From positions 53,574,610-53,638,609 of the forward strand of contig CAMTDV010000013.1 of assembly GCA_947069175.1 (NCBI GenBank): 64,000 bases of DNA, given 5' to 3'. Source of the stretch: Scalesia atractyloides. Its lineage: Eukaryota > Streptophyta > Magnoliopsida > Asterales > Asteraceae. The notes below the pieces were generated by a model. That model had not been told where the DNA came from. It did not search any database and saw only the letters and a list, made by a program, of their open reading frames with translations. Positions within the stretch are counted from its first letter, which is position 1. Every line of letters begins with the position of its first letter. Shown here piece by piece: positions 46,376 to 59,230 of this stretch. Made by a program: the position numbers and the translations under genes.

Positions 46376-47112
46376 TGACAGAACCGCAACCTGCAACAGC
46401 CCCCAAAATTCACCCAAAACCCCGATTTTTTAACACTTTTGCTTGGGGATTTTGTAGATCGGTCAAGTGTGGTCCACGACAACATAAAATACACAAAAAA
46501 ACGGGCTTGAATTGGACGATTTAGACCAAACCCTAAAAACTTAGAAGAAAAACTAACTTGAAGAAAAAACCCCAAATATTCAATAACTAAAAAGAAAAGA
46601 AGAAAGATTCGTACCTGGATTGATGCTTGGGATGAAAAGAAAACAGATTTCTTGAAGGAAGGAAGAAAGTATGGAGGATTCGTGAGTGAGTTGTGAGGAT
46701 TAAAGTGAACTTTTGAAGGTTTTAAAGAAAAAGAAGATGGGCTTTTATGAGTTCTGCTAATGGGTCTGCACTAGCAGGTTTGACAGTGCCAGAAAACCCT
46801 GTTGATCGTGCTTATTTTTCGGATATTCGGTTTTTTTTTCGCAAAGTTATTTCCCCACTCAAGCTTATTTATTTACATTTAATAAAACCAAAGTAAAAAT
46901 CACTTGAATTCGGACCACTCACGAAACACCTCCTATCAAGAAAAGAGCCAAACTAACATACCTGAAGATCGGCAATGCATTCCAACATCCCCCGCATCCA
47001 GAACGAACCGCAACCTGAAAAATAAACAGCAAACAAAAAGAAAAACATCTATCAACCCCAAAAACATGCTAAGTTTATTTACGAGTCTTCAGCTAGACTC
47101 ACCACCCTGACT

Positions 47113-50100
47113 TCATTTGTTCTTGGGGTGGAGGGTGACAACCTCCTCACTCTTATCCACGGGGCCACCAACATACGACTTCAGCCTATGCCCATTGACC
47201 TTGAACAATCGGCCATCCTCATGGCCTATCCTTTCAAACCCGATATAGACCACACGGAACACGATCTTAACGTTAAGGACAACCAACTGAGACGCTTAAG
47301 TTGTACAACAAACACACCGATCACCCACCCGGAATTCTTTCTTGTCCTTCAGGCGGGAGTCGTGGAGTGTCTTAGTATATTCCTTATATAGCTTGAAGCT
47401 TTCGTATGCATTATTCGGCGGCTCTTCGATCTCGTGGATCTGAACAAACCTGTTTTCGCCCGCAGCTCCCATATCAAGGTTAATTGTTTTCAAAGCCTAG
47501 TACGCCTTATGCTCGAGCTCAACAGGGAGATGACAAGACTTTCCATAGACCAGCTTAAATGGAGTAATGCCTATAGGGGTCTTGTAGACCGTTCGAAAGG
47601 CCCACAGTGTATCATCCAGTCTTTCAGACCAGTCCTTACGGTTTGCGCTCACCGTCTTCTCCAAGATACGCTTAATGCCCCGATTTGTGACCTCTACTTG
47701 CCCACTAATCTGTGGGTGGTATGGTGTAGAAAATCGATGTTGCACACCATACCGGGACAATGCCTTCTCCAACTGAGCATTACAAAAGTGTGTCCCCCGG
47801 TCACTAATCAACGCTTTAGGAGCACCAAAGCGCGCGAACAGTTTCTTCAGAAACCTAACCACCATCCTAGCATCATTGGTGGGCAAAGCTTGCGCTTCCA
47901 CCCACTTTGATACATAATCGACCGCGACTAGGATGTACGGTTCCTGAAGGAAGTCGGAAAAAGGCCCATAAAGTCTAAGCCCCACACCTCAAAAACCTCA
48001 CAGACTTGAATGTCGTTCTGCGACATCTCATTGTGTGCTGAGATATTGCTTGCCCTTTGGCAGGCATCACATGATCTCACGAACTCATGAGCGTCTCTAA
48101 AGATAGAAGGCCAGAAGAATTTAGCATCGAACACCTTCTTTGCGGTATTGTTCGCCCTAAGATGACCTCCCGTAGGTCCCTCATGACAGTGGCGAAGAAT
48201 GTCCCTCGCCTCATCACCATGCACGCAGCGCCGGATCATCTGATATGCGCCCACCCTGAGCAGATAAGGATCATCCCAAAGATAGTACTTAACATCTGCA
48301 AAAAATTTCCGCTTCTGCTGAGAGGTCATCCATTTGATCAGGATGCCTCTGGCAAGGTAGTTTGCGATGTCAGCAAACCATGGGGAGTCTTCATTTGTCT
48401 CGATCTGCATAAGAAACTAGTGGGGAAAATTGTCATTAATGTTGGCCCCACGAACTTCTTCTCCCTCATAATGCTCAAGTTGGGACAAATGATCAGCTGC
48501 CAAATTTTTGGCCCCTTTCTTGTCACGGATTTCAATATCAAACTCTTGCAGCAAAAGAATCCATCGTATCAATCTAGGTTTAGCATCTTGCTTGCCAAAG
48601 AGATACCGAAGTGCTGCATGATCCGTGTACACGATAGTCTTGGAGAGGATGGGATAAGATCGAAACTTGTCGAAGGCAAAGACCACGGCCAGGAACTCTT
48701 TTTCTATCGTGGTATAATGTTCCTGAGCGTCGTTCAAGGTCTTACTCGCATACTAAATCGGATGAAAATGCTATCTCTCCTCTGACCCATGACGGCCCCG
48801 ACTGCGAAATCACTCGCATCACACATCAAATCAAATGGTAATTCCTAGTCGGGAGCTACCATGATTGGGGCATTCACTAACTTCTCCTTCAACAGCTCGA
48901 ATGCTTTCAGGCATTCATCGGAGAAAACAAACTGAGCATCCTTCTCTAGAAGCTGGGTCATCGGATGGGCGATTTTGGAAAAATCCTTTATGAATCGCCG
49001 GTAAAAACCTGCATGACCAAGAAAGCTCCTAATAGATTTCACGAATGTGGGCAGCAGGAGCTTAGAAATAGTTTCAACTTTGGCTTGATCAACCTCGAGT
49101 TCCGCCTGTGAAATCTTGTGCCCAAGCACAATGCCCTCCTTCACCATAAAGTGGCATTTTTCCCAGTTCAAAACAAGGTTGGCTTCCTCACATCTGGCCA
49201 ACATCCTCTTCAGATTCCCGAGACAGTGATCAAAAGAGCTCCCGAATACAGAAAAGTCATCCATGAAGACCTCCATGGAGTCCTCGATCATGTCGTGAAA
49301 AATAGCTACCATGCATCTTTGAAATGTGGCTGGGGCATTGCACAGTCCAAAGGGCATTCGCCGGTAGGCAAATGTGCCGTAGGGGAGAGATGGGAATCTG
49401 AATGTAGCCAAAGAAACCATTAAGGAAACAGTAGAACATCCTCCCCGAAAGTCTCTCTAACATCTGATCAATGAAAGGAAGAGGAAAATGATCTTTCCTC
49501 ATGGCATCATTGAGTTTGTGATAGTCAATGCAAACCCTCCACCCGGTGACAGTATGAGTGGGAATCAACTCGTTTCTCTCATTGGTCACCACTGTCATCC
49601 CTCCTTTCTTCAGGACTACCTGCACGGGACTAACCCAAGGCAAATTAGAGTCGGATATATCAAACCTGCATCAAGTAATTTGATGACCTCTTTCTTCACA
49701 ACATCCTGCATGTTCGGATTTAAACGTCTCTGGTGCTGCACTACAAGTTTAAAGTCCTCCTCCATCAAGATCTTGTGGGTACAAAAGGAAGGATTGATCC
49801 CTTTTATATCCATGATCTTCCAAGTGATAGCCTTTTTATGCTGCTTCAAAACTTCAAGCAATCGACCCTTCTCTTCTTCTGATAATCTAGCAGAAATGAT
49901 GACGGGCAAATGAGTCGCACCCTCCAAGAAAGCATACTCCAAGTGATTTGGAAGTTCCTTAAGCTCAACTGAAGGTGGATCCTCAACCGAAGGGCGTGCT
50001 TTCGGCTCAGCAACGAGATCCACCACTTCAAAAACCTCAGTACGTGGGGGAGCCACATGACCTATAAGACAGGTCATCTCTTCGACTGACTGGACCATAG

Positions 50101-50640
50101 TAGGCGAACCAAAAGTCTCTCCTCCAATTAGCTATGTGTCCACAACATCCTCCTCAAACGTGCTATGAAGATGATCACTCACGTACGTGTCAATAGTCTC
50201 GATAAAGTAGAGTGTATCATCATGACTCTGTGGATGCTGCATGGATTTCCCTATATCAAGGGTCATCTCTTCATCGTCTACCCTAAGAGTAAGTCTGCCG
50301 GTGCAGACATCGATCAATGCTCGAGCGGTAGCAAGGAATGGCCTACCTAAGATGAGAGGAACAGTTTTATCCTCATCCATGTCCAAGATCACAAAATCAA
50401 TGAGAAAGACAAACTTGTCGATCTTTACTAGCATATTCTCAACTATACCTCTAGGGTACTTCACTGAACGGTCGGCTAGCTGAATGCTCATATGAGTAGG
50501 TTTTGGCTCTCCCAAGTCTAGCTTAGCAAAAACCGCATATGGCGTGAAGTTTATGCTGGCTCCAAGATCAGCTAGTGCATTGCTGACCGACAAACTACCA
50601 ATCAAGCATGGGATAGTGAAACTCCCGGTATCACTCAAAT
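47113..50640 (-). pseudogene. Athila pol: protease, reverse transcriptase, RNase H, integrase
   Basis: Domains in order from 50640 downward: aspartic protease with ALADLGASINF (DLGAS; 50132-50638); reverse transcriptase N-terminal part (49616-50060), then IDYHKLNDAMRKDHFPLPFI and the FMDDFSVFG catalytic box (48845-49640); RNase H with YTTIEKEFLAVVFAFDKFRS and a TDHAALRYL box (48417-48737); integrase zinc domain HCHEGPTGGH...CDACQ (47928-48410); integrase core with AVDYVSKW, SDRGTHF and QVEVTNRG (47497-47985); C-terminal domain ending LKSYVGGPVDKSEEVV (stop at 47113). Stops and frameshifts between the pieces show it is inactive. The catalytic residues are still visible, so decay is recent to moderate. 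Confidence 0.9.
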
Positions 50641-52481
50641 TATAGTGGTAGTTTGTTCTGAAGAACTGCTGAACACTCTTCGTTCAAGGTCACATGCGAA
50701 AGCTCCTCAAGTTTCTTTTGTTAGATAAGATGTCTTTCAGAAACTTGGCATACTTAGGCATTTGGCCAAGTGCCTCAACAAATGGTAAATTTATGTGAAG
50801 TTGCTTGAAAAGCTTAAGGAATTTACCGTAGTGTTCTTCCATTCTTTGCTTCTTCAACCTCCCCAGATATGGTATGGGAGGAACTTACTCTCTCACTGTC
50901 TCCTTGGGACGTGCTATACTTGTTGGGTCTCGCCTCAGTTGCACCTCTCTCGGAGACTCAGTCTCAATCTTCTCAACAATCTTGTCATCAATCGGCTTAT
51001 TTGGAACAACCGAAGTGACGGGCTCAGTAATCTTGCCGCTTCTCAACGTGATGGCCTTTGCAGTGGCTTTCGAATTTGACTCTGTATTGCTTGGAAGGCC
51101 CCCTATTGTATCTCAGACAACATCTTGGAAATCTGACCAACTTGGTTTTCAATGGTCTGCATGGAAGCCTTTTGGCTTCTCAACTCACTCTCGTGCCTCG
51201 TGAAACAACCGTCATACTCCTTGAAGCGCTTTTCATTTTCGACTCTTTGAGAATTTTGACCAGCTAAGAGTTAACTAAACATATCCTGCACACTAGGTTC
51301 ATTAGTGGAAGGCATCTGCTGAGGCCGAGGTTCACCATATCCTCCAGGAGCTGTGGGATGTGGAGCAAATCCGGGTGGATGCTGATTCGACGCTTCAGAC
51401 TTCCAACTGAAATTTGGGTGATTCTTCCACCCTGGATTGTAAGTGTTGCTGTAGGGATTATGCTGAGGACGGTATTGGTTTCCAATAAAATCAACATGCT
51501 CGTGTGAAACCTCTCCTGTCAGAAAATCGCCTACATGATATGCTCCCCCACTCGAGGAACCACTCGAGTGGATCTCCATCACTCGATCAAACTTTGAAGA
51601 TAAGGCATCCATTCGTGCTGTGATGGCGGTGAAATCGTTCACGTGGTGAACTCCTTGTCTAGAACTCTTCCCTCTTGATGCTGTTGTGTCTGATTCTTCA
51701 AGGCGCATTTCTCTAAGATCTCAAATGCCTCAATGGCATTTTTCGTGCCAATGCTCCGCCTGAATATGTATCGATCATCATCTGTCCTTGACCTTCCAAA
51801 CCATGGTAAAAGATCTGACACTGTTGCCACTTGGGCAACCCGTGGTGTAGGACCTTTCTCATGAGCTCTTTAAACCGCTCCCACGCCTCATATAGGGGTT
51901 CATCATCGTCTTGACGAAAGTTAAGAATCTTGGTTCTTAACCGAACAGTTTTCTCTGGAGGGAAATTTTCTGAAGGAACTTCTCAGCTAATTGATTCCAT
52001 GTAGTGATAGACCCAGCTGGAAGTGAAAGAAGCCACTCCTTAGCTCCATCACTAAAGAAAACGGAAAGAGCCGAAGGCGTATTGCATCCGATGATGCATC
52101 ACGAATGGTGAATGTGGCACAAACCACCAGAAAACCAGCAATATGTACACTAGGATCCTCGTGATCCTTGCCATAAGACTGAACCGCATTCTACAGCATC
52201 GATATGGTACCAGATTTGATCTTGAAATTATTATTATTTATTGTAGGTGCATTGATGCTCGCAGGTAAACCCTCAAGTGAAGGCTTTCCTATGTCGTTTA
52301 GAACCCTTGTTTCCTATTCGTCTGCCATTTCTACGTGAACCTCGGGGAATGTGTCATCTCCCAATGCGTCTACCTCAATCGTGGCGGCCACCACGCGGGA
52401 CCGCTCCCGCAGTCTCCGATGAAGATTGCGCTCCGGTTCCGATGAAGGCTCAACGGTTTCAGCAACTGGGGTTGAGGACAT
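50641..52481 (-). pseudogene. Athila gag, frameshifted
   Basis: ATG 52481 opens MSSTPVAETVEPSSEPERN. A helical gag region (SYGKDHEDPSVHIAGFL to about 51830) is broken by stops, followed by FTAITARMDALSSKFDRVME and an Asn/His/Pro-rich section with NQYRPQHNPYSNTYNPGWKN near 51440-51490. The linker to the protease (50641-51260) is broken in all frames. No intact zinc knuckle was seen. Copy 1 at 39020 is its near twin. Confidence 0.75.
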
Positions 52482-52656
52482 GCACAACCTGTAAGGAAAA
52501 AGAAGGAACACAATATACGACAACTAATTAATTAACATATTTTCTTTTTCTTTTCTTTGCAAAAATTCATGCAAAGACAAATAAAAACAACTAGACAAAA
52601 CTTTGTACACGTTTAACATTGGTTTAACAAGTAACTCCAACCATTAGAAGACCGAG

Positions 52657-52674
52657 TCCCCGGCAACGGCGCCA
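52657..52674 (-). other. Primer binding site, tRNA-Asp type (intact)
   Basis: Minus strand TGGCGCCGTTGCCGGGGA, 6 bases from LTR1; the standard Athila/Tat primer site. Confidence 0.9.
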
Positions 52675-52680
52675 AAAACT

Positions 52681-54035
52681 TGATGTGCGTGAATTAAATA
52701 TATTTTTATTACTATGATGTTCGTTCACACAGATTAGGTTTTAAAATGGTACTTACCTAAAACCAACTACACACACAAAGGGGCAAGTGTACCCGTCAGG
52801 TGATAGTACAGTCGGTCGGTAAGAACCGAATATCAATCCGTGGACTCAGTGTCTCAATACTAGATCTTTGTTACTTTTAAACCTGATTCAATGGATGAAT
52901 TGATTTCTTGACTTTTTTTTAACTATCATGAAAAGATAACAATTAACTACTTGAATTAATAAAGAACAATGATTAAGAAAGGTTGCTTAAATTAAGTATC
53001 CACTAACAAACATATGACAACAATTGAGGAAAACTAATGGTGATGCAAGTTCCAGATTCAACTAAGTTTCCATTCAAGGTTTCCTAGTTTTATAAATCTT
53101 GGGAAAATTATAATGAACATGTATTCCAAGAACAAGATCAAATATCATCATGAAGATTAACATACAACAATCACCACATCTATTTCCATGTTGTCAAGTA
53201 TTCATTAGCTTTAACAAAATTCAAGCAACACAATTGTTTAGCCTAGAAGGTTCATAATAACTAAGACAAATTCTAAATAATATAGATTGTGCATGAATAA
53301 CAAGTGGAATACTAGAGTTTAAGACAAGATAATTGATAAAATGAGTTGAATATCAAGTGATACAACCTTCCTAAAGGCTCCCCCTTCAATCACCAAGCTT
53401 CCAAAATCATATTCTTGAGAGAGAAAATCACCGAAATGCTCCAACTCCCTTCAAATGAGCTGAATTCACGTATTTAAGCTACTGCGCATTTGGCACGACC
53501 GTGCCACCTTTTGGCACGGTCATGCTTGGTAAGTGGCAGGTACCTTTCTGAGTTGTTGACCAAGTTTGATGCCAAATCCGGAAAGATCCCGCTAGAATTT
53601 CCCCGAGGAGGCACGACCATGCCACAGTGTGGCACAGTCGTGCTTATCGATATCGTACTCGGAAATGCTTATGTTGATCTCGGAAATTAGCTTGATCAAA
53701 ACTTGTGATAGCACGAGCACGGTCGTGCTTGGGGTTGGCACGATCGTGTGCCATATGTTGGACTGGCTTGGTTTGTGCAGACTGATGGTAGTGCTGATGA
53801 TAGTGCCGGCTTCCGAAGGCTTGGCACGGTCGTGCCATATCTGGCAGCTTGGCTGAAATGTTCCCTTTTTGCTCCAAATCGCTCCAAAAGCCTTTGTTTC
53901 TTCACCGGGCCGAAGCCCGGACCTGTATTTTCTCAAACAACTCAAATGAGTATAAAGATCAATGAAAACGCAACGAATTTCCGCATTAATGGGGAATAAT
54001 TGACGTTTAAAAGATGTATAAATTCTTATACATCA
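52681..54035 (-). repeat. Athila LTR1 (5' LTR, 1355 bp, internally deleted)
   Basis: TGATGTGCGTG at 52681 and ...ATACATCA at 54035 give TG/CA ends. It aligns with LTR2 apart from a deletion of about 500 bp between AATTATAATGA and ACATGTATTCC (near 53115). Palindromes of the GGCACGACCGTGCC type lie at about 53488-53840. Confidence 0.85.
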
Positions 54036-54601
54036 AAGCACATGAAAGGAAGTCGTATGGTTAAGTTATGGGTGAAATAAGATTGTACTCGCATTTTGTG
54101 TCGGGAGTTCAGAGTAAAATAGACGCGCCAAGGATGTCACGTACGCAAAGGTATGACTCCGTAGAAGCTTATATTCTTTGTTACGGGTTATTTTGGAATG
54201 TGAGAAAAATGTCGAGGATGAATTTTGGGAACGTTTTTCGGTAACGTTAAATCATGGGTATCGTACGCGAATGGACGCGTTGGTTGTATGGTTTGGAATG
54301 GTTTTATGCCGAGCTTGTAACCTTTTGATATGGAGTAGATGGGTTGGGTATTGTGAACGGGTCGGTGATTTAGGAACGACCGGTTCCTACGATATATCAT
54401 GTTTACATATTTAGTTAACACATAAGTCATGGTGTTGTAAATAAATAATGCACATGTAGATGCCAAGAAATACAATTACCATGTATGTATCTAAGTATGA
54501 CGAACCTTGCAATCTGGAGTATGGTGACATGGTTTTTTTAACAAAGAACGGTTATAGTCTGGTTTTTAAAATTTTTTTTAAACCTAGTTCACTATAACTA
54601 A
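54036..54601. other. Short intergenic stretch between two LTR elements
   Basis: No coding sequence recognised; the ORF at 54178-54414 has no known content. It may be internal sequence of the relic LTR element to its right. Confidence 0.35.
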
Positions 54602-54615
54602 TGGCTTTAATACCA
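54602..54615 (-). other. Degenerate primer binding site next to a relic LTR
   Basis: Minus strand TGGTATTAAAGCCA differs at two or three positions from TGGTATCAGAGCCA, the initiator tRNA-Met site; it follows the LTR end by a few bases. Confidence 0.45.
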
Positions 54616-54617
54616 TT

Positions 54618-57199
54618 CTAAAACAGCCCAGCGTAACCGCAGTATGATATTGTCCGCTTTGGCAGCCAGCACGCCCTCAGCTTTTGCCCCTCACGGTTTT
54701 TAAACGCGTCATGATGGTGAAGGTATCAAGCCCTTTACAAGAAAGCCTTCATTCCCCTTCACAACCAATGTGGGATGTCACAATCCGCCCCCTTACGGGG
54801 CCTAGCGTCCTCGCTGGCACACCAGTCCACATGCGAAGTTTTACGACGAAGTGTGCGACTGGCCAGGATCCAGCCACTAATCATGTTGAACTAATTATTA
54901 AAGTTGTAAAATCATCACAATCAACATGATTAGTGATCAATGTTTAAAAATCCAAAACACAGTTTACGTTGCAGCAGAAAAATAAAGTAAAATCCATCAA
55001 ACCTTAACACCATAAGTTTAATAAATATACAAAACATAAGGCTTTACAAACCACACACTCCAGCCGATTGCAACGCTTACCAAAGCTATACCTACTGACC
55101 TGCAAAGCATGCAATAGCGTGTCAACATAAAGTTGGTGAGTTCACAGTTTTCAGTGTTGTTACAAAAATAAGTTTGTTTAAATACTTTAGTTTTATAAGA
55201 CATGTAATGGGTAGCTAACCCATCGTTAAGCTACTGAATTGTGTGGTACTGAAACTTGACTGTCGTAGTTGTTTGTGCCCTGTCAATGTCTATCATCATT
55301 GACCAGTTGCCAAGGCATAAAAGTTCACGCCCGTCCTCCCAAGTACGGTGTGAGGTTTGTCAAACCTAATAGCGCTATTAACTAATATCCTGTTCGCCAG
55401 GCCCCGACGTTTAATTAGTATAATGTGTGGGGACTTTCAGATAGAGTTCGTTTAGTCCACTAAAGACATGAAGTATAAATTATAGTATTTAACCGTATTC
55501 CAAACCAGGAATACTAGGTGGTCCCAATCCAGGGAGAGTGTGGTTCCCAATACTCAGGAATGCGCGTGTAGCCCCAAACCGGGGGTATTGTATGTATTTC
55601 CAAATCAGGGAAATAAGTGTGTTGTCCCAAACCAGTAACGCATGCTTTTAGTAAAGAGTTGTGAATTCACCTTAGATTAGCTCGGCAGATTAAGTTATAC
55701 GAGCTAGAATAGTCAACCACGTCATATTATGGTTACCAAGAATATTAGGGTTGTTTACATAATTCACGCAAATCCTACACATATCTAGCAAATAACATGC
55801 GTACAGGTTGTCACAAATATATTACCGAGTAGCTTTCAAGCACATGTTCACAATATAACCTACGACGTGCAATTACACCATTTATACAATCATTAAGCAT
55901 GTTCGGATATTAAACGTAGCAAGTTCGATAATTATACACTTATAATCATACATAACAAAATTCACTGAAATTAGGTTGTTTTAGGATGCTCGTTTTCCTT
56001 TACTTACGAGGTTGCAAAAATTACAGTCTTATTGCGTGACGTGCCTCTCAGAGGGGTCGGCCTTGTGTTAAATCTTTAGAGTCTAACTCTTTACCAATAA
56101 TTAAAAAATCATTTAGCTGTGGCTAGATTCGTCACTTTCTAACTGCAGCTTACGGAAAAATTCATTTAAAAATCATTAGTTAACCGACTGATGTAGTTCT
56201 AGTTGGAGATTTTCATAACCTCCTGGAGGTATCTACAGTAAAAATTTGAGATCATAACTCAATTCCTATATTGAGTTATGCCATTTGTAATGGGCTGCAA
56301 ATTTTTCCAGAAAACGCAGTCTGAACCTTCAATACGGAAAAATTTATATAACATTCATTTTTCGTTGAAAAAAGGCCATTCTAGTGGGGTTTGAAAGGTT
56401 TTTCCTGGAAGTTCATCTTAGACTCAAGAAACACATGTTTTTGTTCAGTTTTGCCCATGTTACAGCCAATACAAGTCGACTGTAAATTCTAATCAGGTTC
56501 TGTTTGAATTCAGCTTTCAATTATAACATGTTTATGACACTATAAACCCTATTTCAGCAATCAAAACCCCAACAACATCACATACACGAATTTAGCATCA
56601 AGTTTCATCATCAACATCAAACATAATCAAAACATGCATACATGATTATAGAGTTACTAACTAACAAGTATCATCATCAACACATTAAAATACATGATTC
56701 TAGCAAACCCTAACACATAAAATCCATGTTATCATACATCAAGAATCACAAGAAATCAATCAAAATACAGCCATGAATAACAAGTTATGAGTGTGTTTTA
56801 GAGGGATTACCTAGAGTGATATAGATGAAGATTAAGAACCCGAAAAGAATTAGTTTTCCTTGCTTCTTCTTGAGTTTTGTAGAGAGAGAGTAGTGAGAGA
56901 GGGAGAGAGGTCGATGTTTGGGGAATGGGGGCGATCTAGGTTTGGGTTTGGTTTTGTTATATATATTTTTTTAAACAAAACTTTAGCAAATGCACAAAAG
57001 GTCCTCCAAGTTTTCCAATTCTCAAAATTGGACAAGAAGTTATCAACATAACTTTATAAAATGACACACATGTCCTTCATTTTGCAAAGTTAATCAAATT
57101 AACTCCATATGTTTGTTCGTGTGTTACTATCTTGTGCGATTATAAATTGTAATTAATAGAAAAGGGTTAACGATGTTAACCTGGGAGTACGGGATATCA
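54618..57199 (-). mobile_element. Relic LTR related to the solo LTR at 3998-6422
   Basis: Reversed, it starts TGATATCCCGTACTCCC at 57199, aligning with TGTGACAACTCGTAATTTCG, and shares the TAGCGCTATTA block and the terminal block ACATGATTAGTGGCTGG...GATTGTGACA (54776). The remaining 54618-54775 (AACAGCCCAGCGTAACCGC, CAATGTGGGATGTCACAATCC) matches a repeat known from many plants, so the LTR may extend to 54618. No matching target duplication was found at either boundary. Confidence 0.6.
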
Positions 57200-58790
57200 T
57201 AATGAACTCACAGTTTGCAAAGAATTTCCACAAAATGCAAGTGAACGGTTTGAAGGATGGAATCACCAAAGTCACCCTAAAAGGTAAACAAAGGTGTATG
57301 AGTATGAGGACTTGGAGATTGGAAAGTAATCGGAAATTTACGAGTATGAAAATACATAAAACATATCTTGCTTAGACACTTATTTGGACACTATTATTAG
57401 TATGTGTTTTTCATGAGTGTTAAACACTCATTAGAAGTCCAAAAATAAGAAATCTAAGACTAAGACATTTCCACCTTAATATATAATATTCAACCATGGA
57501 TTGGTTGGTATTATGGTTTGGTAGTTTTTGGATAGGTATCATATATGATTTATTATATGCATAGTCAAATATTTGTCAAGCACTAGAAGTAGGGTAATCC
57601 GCTAACATCAAGAGTTTCACCATTGCACAAAATCACCAACATAGTTGATGATTCAGATGGTCACGTATACAAGAAATAAGATACATAAGTAAACTATCTA
57701 TTTTGTCAAGTAACTAAGTGATGCATAACCTAGACGAGTGCTTCTAACATTGCGTGATTGGAGACTTTGTGTGGTTTCACTCACTTTATTGTTCATGGTT
57801 ACTTAGAGACTTACAAGAACATAAGAGGGAGGCATATGAACCTCAAGTTTTTGGAATTAAACGTTAACACAAATCCCTCAACATAGAAGTTGGTTGGTGA
57901 CTTGGTTTGGTATGCAAAAGTTCCAAAAACAAAGTTAAGAAAAACAAGTATGAAAAAGTTTACTATAAATCCTAATTTGGACCTAAAAAATGACATGTTA
58001 CCATCTTTGTTTACCTTGGTAAACAAGAGGTAATACTCCTAGAGGTTTTCCAAGTGTAGGGAAGAAGAGAACAAGAAGAAAAAGTGCAAGAAAGTGACCA
58101 AAACTCACTTCTTTGGACTTAAAACTTTATGCCCAAAGTTGAAGATCTTGGAGATTTGAGTGTGTTTGGAAGTAATTTGGAGGTGGTGAAAATGTTTAAG
58201 AGATGTTAGAGATTGATATTTATAATGAGGCTTAGGTTTTGGGGTATTAAAGAATGTGGTTGGGAGTTAAAAGGAGGGAGAAGTTCAAATTTCGCGAGCT
58301 GGTGGTACCTTTTGTCAGCCAGACCCTTTGCAGACCCAAAGGGTTTAGTATACGGTCTGCAAGGCCCTCTAAAATATTCAAAAATTCCATTTTAGTCCCT
58401 TGAGTTGTTAGGTTGGTTATTTTATGCATAAACACATTGTTAAGCATGTTTTTAGATAATTCAGGTGTATGTAAGCATGTATAATAATAAAACACGTATG
58501 AATAACGTTCCCAAGAAAAATGTAATCTTGATGTATAGCTCGATTTCAAACTAAAAATACTTACTCATGAATGTTACGTATCATGCAAGAATAATTAGGC
58601 AAAAATAACATAAAAGGTGATTTTCATTATGATCAAGTCTCGAATTACAAGGGATTGAATGGAAAATACGAATTACATTAAAAATAAAAAAGAATGAAAG
58701 TATAAAATGTTACAGGTTATGAAAGCATTCATAATGGATCCCCCAATATATTTGTTAGTGAGTTACTTATATTATAAGTAATGGTTTTTA
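57200..58790. other. Intergenic DNA, no gene recognised
   Basis: Small ORFs only. It could be internal or flanking DNA of the LTR relic. Nothing with domain content or paired ends was identified. Confidence 0.35.
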
Positions 58791-59230
58791 AGTGGATGAA
58801 AAAGAAAATGTTACTGTCATATGTAAATATACGGGAAACATTGTTCATCCTTATAAATATTTTAATATTTTTAAAGTGGTTGTAAGTGGAGGAGAGAGGT
58901 AAAGTAATAATAAAGGTATGAAAAAATATTTAATTAAAAAGGAGAGGAAAAAAATAGTAATTTTTAGTGTAATTATATGAATAGTGATAAAAGATTGAAT
59001 GTGAATGTTCTGAGTGGAGGAAAGAGAAAATGTTATTGTTTATCTGTAAATATACGTTGTTCGCCCCTATAAATTTTTTAATTTAATATTTTTAAAATGG
59101 TTTTGAGTGAAAAAAGTAATGATAAAGGTATACAAAATAGTATTTAAGTGAAAAAGAGAAAAATTTAGTGTAACTAGAGGAATAAAAATAAATGATTAAA
59201 CATGTATACGCTAATCAAAATAACAGTAAC
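58791..59230. repeat. Tandem duplication of a ~222-bp unit
   Basis: AGTGGATGAAAAAGAAAATG (58791) and AGTGGAGGAAAGAGAAAATG (59013) start two diverged copies that stay similar for about 200 bp (TGTAAATATACG, TTTTAATATTTTTAAA, AATGATAAAGGTAT). Confidence 0.7.

Larger units (their letters stand above)
39020..54035 (-). mobile_element. Rearranged Athila (Gypsy) retrotransposon complex
   Basis: Reading from the right on the minus strand: LTR1 52681-54035, PBS 52657-52674, gag to about 50650, pol to 47113, an Athila ORF1-like gene (44723-45939), polypurine tract, LTR2 41000-42856. Beyond LTR2 lie a second PBS (40976-40993) with a partial leader, a truncated LTR3 (40344-40746), a third PBS (40320-40336) and a second gag copy (39020-40147). 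The whole is explained by two tandem elements sharing an LTR, followed by deletions. The left end is truncated and no target duplication can be found. All ORFs have stops or frameshifts. Confidence 0.85.

Noticed and set aside
54771..54782. Cassandra-type TRIM with 5S rRNA (TGTGACATCCCACATTGG start)
   Set aside because: The start motif is similar but no 5S rRNA-like sequence follows.
54776..57199. Exact LTR with matching 5-bp target duplication
   Set aside because: TGGGA on the left and TAATG on the right do not match, and the left boundary continues into a known plant repeat, so the exact ends were not claimed.
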